In this document: piece after piece, positions 61,875-64,000 of the stretch
How positions within the stretch are numbered: position 1 is the first letter of the stretch
How the letters are laid out: each line of letters begins with the position of its first letter
Source: Anagrus nilaparvatae
Lineage: Eukaryota; Arthropoda; Insecta; Hymenoptera; Mymaridae
DNA length: 64,000 nucleotides
NCBI GenBank assembly: GCA_022575985.1
Contig: JAKSXM010000007.1
Coordinates: 71,361,001 to 71,425,000, forward strand
Direction of reading: 5' to 3'
Notes under the pieces: model-generated
Database searches by the model: none
The model's input: only the letters and a program-made list of their open reading frames with translations
Told to the model about the DNA's origin: nothing
Program-made: the position numbers and the translations under genes

Positions 61875-64000
61875 CTAATAATATTGCTGATATTGGGCGG
61901 TTTGGTAACCAGTACTGCCACCTGTGAAAAACCATATCGAATCTATTTTCGTATTCTAAATATATTATTTTTAACGCATAAAATAAAAACTTTAATTCAA
62001 CTATTTCTTATTTTCATGTTCTTCAATTATAATTAACTGAACTTTTTATTGTCAATAATTTAATCATTTATATTTTAATTATTTTATGTTTTTAACTTTC
62101 ATAATATGCAAAAAAAAAAAAAAAAAAATTAAATAAAAATTGATTTTTGATATATTAATACTTTAATATTCATGTGAATTCTAATTAATCTCATATTTAA
62201 CAATTTTCGGTCTTACTAATGCAAGTATTTTGTAAGACAATTATAAAGTAACCCAAAATTAGAATCACTTATACAATAGGAATGAAATAAAATTATAATT
62301 AAAATATTATTTAGAACCAGTACTCACCATAATCTTGCTTTCCATAAGCGCCATTTTCAGCTGCATAATCTATGTTTTAAAATAAAATAAATATATAAAG
62401 CTGGGATATAATATAAGTTTTAATTATAATGTTAGTATAAAAATAACATGTTAATAATAAATTAAGAGAGAATTTTTTCTGAGCATTTACTGAAATTTGC
62501 ATCACAGCTTTGAAAGAAATTGCAAGTAAAAATATTTAAATGATCCTTGAACATTACCTTAAAGATTTTAAAATATTTTTACTTTTAATTTCTCTCAGAG
62601 GTATCCAAAATCCCACAGCAATTTCAATATTATTAGTTGAGTTTTTGCAAGTGCAGATACCATAAGTGCCAACAAAAATTTTTAATATTTCAATTTTAAT
62701 GTTGAAGTTTTACTCTTTTAATTAAATTAAACTATAATGGACTTAGGTTTAACAAGAGGTAGGGCAGTAGAATGAAATTAAAAAATATTAATATTATAAC
62801 TTTTAAAATATAAATTTCTGTGACAGAAATTAAAATATAAGTTAAGTTCAATGTAAAACAAACTGACCATTAGAATGCAGCATATGTTAATTGCTTCCAT
62901 AATTCATAGTAGAATAATTAGGTTGGCCTTGATAATCATAGCCTGAATAATTAAAATATCCACTGTCCACTGCCTCTTGTTGATAAGTAGCTGCATGATC
63001 ATTATTTTTTTATAAGTAAAATAATTTTTTTAGACAAACATTCATTTTCAATCCCAACTTTCAAATCAGGATATCAAAATTTAGGTTTACCTGCAGGTGG
63101 CTGTTTTCCATAACCATATGGATCTGCATAACCAGAATTTACAACTGGAGGAGCTCCATATCTATTGTCGGGTGGTGGAGCTGTCGCATAACCTGTGGAT
63201 TGTGAGTAATCTGGTGGCTGTTGATATGTCTCGTATCCTTGATACGATTGTGGGTAGCCCTGCTGAGAGTATCCAGATCCATAAGAAACTGGAGGTTGTC
63301 CTGCAACTGCTCCATAACCATTTCCAGTACTACCATACCCTTGAGCTGGGGGTTGTGGTGCATAACCATTTGCTGGAGGGGCTTGTGGCATATCAAACCT
63401 TGGCCTTTTTGGTGGTCCTCCTGCTCCTGGTGGAGGTCCTCCTCGTTTTTGTGGCCCACCTCGTCCTCCTCTACTGTTTCCCCTGCCACCTAATCCTCTT
63501 GGCGCTCCTCTGATTCAAATATATATTAAAAATTAATTGAAAAACTCGTTTAATATTTCATAAAATAATGTTTTCATTACCTTCCACCACGACCTCCCCT
63601 ATCGTTTCCACGACCTCTGAAACCACCACCTCGACTGTCTCCTCGACCACGACCTCTGAAATTACCACCTCTTCCGCGAGGAGCAGATCCTGGACTTCCT
63701 GAATTTGCAGCAGGAGCACCTGATTCTGGTGGGGCGCTGAAAAAAAAAAAAATTAAATAAATGTGATTTAATTTTTTAAAACTTATATTAAATAAATTAC
63801 CCAGATGAAAAGTGTCCTCCTCCTCTACCTCTGTTAGGAGGTCCACCACGGCCTCTCATACCAGGAGGTCCTCCACGCATTCCACCGGGTCCACCACGCC
63901 CTCTCATTGGTGGCCCACCACCTCTCATGCCTCCAGGTCCACCTCTGAGCAATATTTAATTTTTAATTATTTTTTGAATAAAAGTATACTTAAAAAATAA
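61875..64000 (-). CDS. RGG-box prion-like RNA-binding protein, C-terminal part (partial)
   Basis: Exons read from right to left: 63801-63944, 63581-63736, 63091-63509, then 62328-62369 and 61875-61921 (TAG at 61875-61877); all junctions keep frame. The gene is cut by the window edge, so any RRM or KH domains would lie beyond 64000. Exons one and two are dense in RGG/RG boxes (GGMRGGGPPMRGRGGPGG; FRGRGRGDSRGGGFRGRG), typical arginine-methylation and RNA-binding regions. Exon three passes through a basic KRPRFD motif, a likely nuclear localisation signal, into a Tyr/Gly/Gln/Pro-rich prion-like domain (YGSGYSQQGYPQSYQGYET). The end is GYQTAQYQQYY. The order RGG, then KR-rich motif, then low-complexity tail suits hnRNP R/Q (Syncrip) or FET-like proteins; I cannot choose. 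An alternative last exon exists at 62887-62990. Confidence 0.7.
62887..62990 (-). CDS. Alternative last exon of the RGG-box gene
   Basis: Acceptor ATGCAG (ends at 62991) opens a phase-compatible frame from the 63091-63509 exon and reads 34 codons (TYQQEAVDSGYFNYSGYDYQ, ending MNYGSN) to TAA at 62887-62889. The composition, Tyr/Gly/Gln/Asn-rich, continues the prion-like domain, so it is coding rather than chance. It is mutually exclusive with the 62328-62369 plus 61875-61921 ending because it contains its own stop. Confidence 0.65.

Noticed and set aside
63097..63513. Plus-strand frames opposite the RGG/prion-like exons (63097-63513, 63221-63493, 63812-64000)
   Set aside because: They arise because GC-rich repetitive codons leave the other strand open; the minus strand has splice sites and recognisable RGG boxes.

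Overview
This window looks like nuclear DNA from an insect with a very AT-rich genome. It has long A/T runs and dense MITEs. The genes are split by many introns of roughly 50-100 bp with consensus GT...AG borders, and the protein set is animal (big brain, TopBP1, gliotactin, ARMC3, a TNF-ligand-like N-terminus, an RGG-box RNA-binding protein). A parasitoid-type hymenopteran is my best guess, but no diagnostic marker is present. No tRNA, rRNA or CRISPR was seen.

Layout from left to right. 1-10127 holds the 5' half of the aquaporin-family neurogenic gene big brain on the minus strand; its later exons are not in the window, so most of 1-9497 is one large intron. 10588-17475 is non-coding and rich in MITEs, with a 1.4-kb near-perfect palindrome at 15078-16488. 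17476-23074 (minus) is a complete 24-exon TopBP1/mus101 gene, for which I could close the reading frame from ATG to stop. Head-to-head with it, 23957-26306 (plus) is an 11-exon gene for a long, lysine- and glutamate-rich coiled-coil protein. 29656-33723 (plus) is gliotactin, a catalytically dead cholinesterase-like junction protein. 35524-41799 (plus) is ARMC3, with armadillo repeats and a C-terminal EDR1-like domain. 43335-49765 (minus) is a two-exon type II membrane protein resembling the cytoplasmic, transmembrane and acidic-stalk part of the TNF ligand Eiger, with a second 1.4-kb palindrome in its intron.

53295-58882 differs from everything around it. Tandemly duplicated 120-nt exon-like cassettes are followed by a run of same-strand ORFs and ORF fragments. 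One resembles the SP24 membrane protein of negevirus/kitavirus/chronic-bee-paralysis-type RNA viruses. Several others I cannot assign. A Ty1/copia RNase H tail is embedded among them. In-frame stops, frameshifts and a retrotransposon insertion point to an endogenous viral element graveyard, although a few frames remain open over 100-190 codons. This is the part most likely to hold undescribed biology.

61875-64000 (minus) is the C-terminal half of an RGG-box, prion-like RNA-binding protein with two mutually exclusive C-terminal ends.

The host genes do not form a functional cluster. The only arrangement suggestive of shared control is the divergent pair TopBP1/coiled-coil gene, which share an 882-bp intergenic space.
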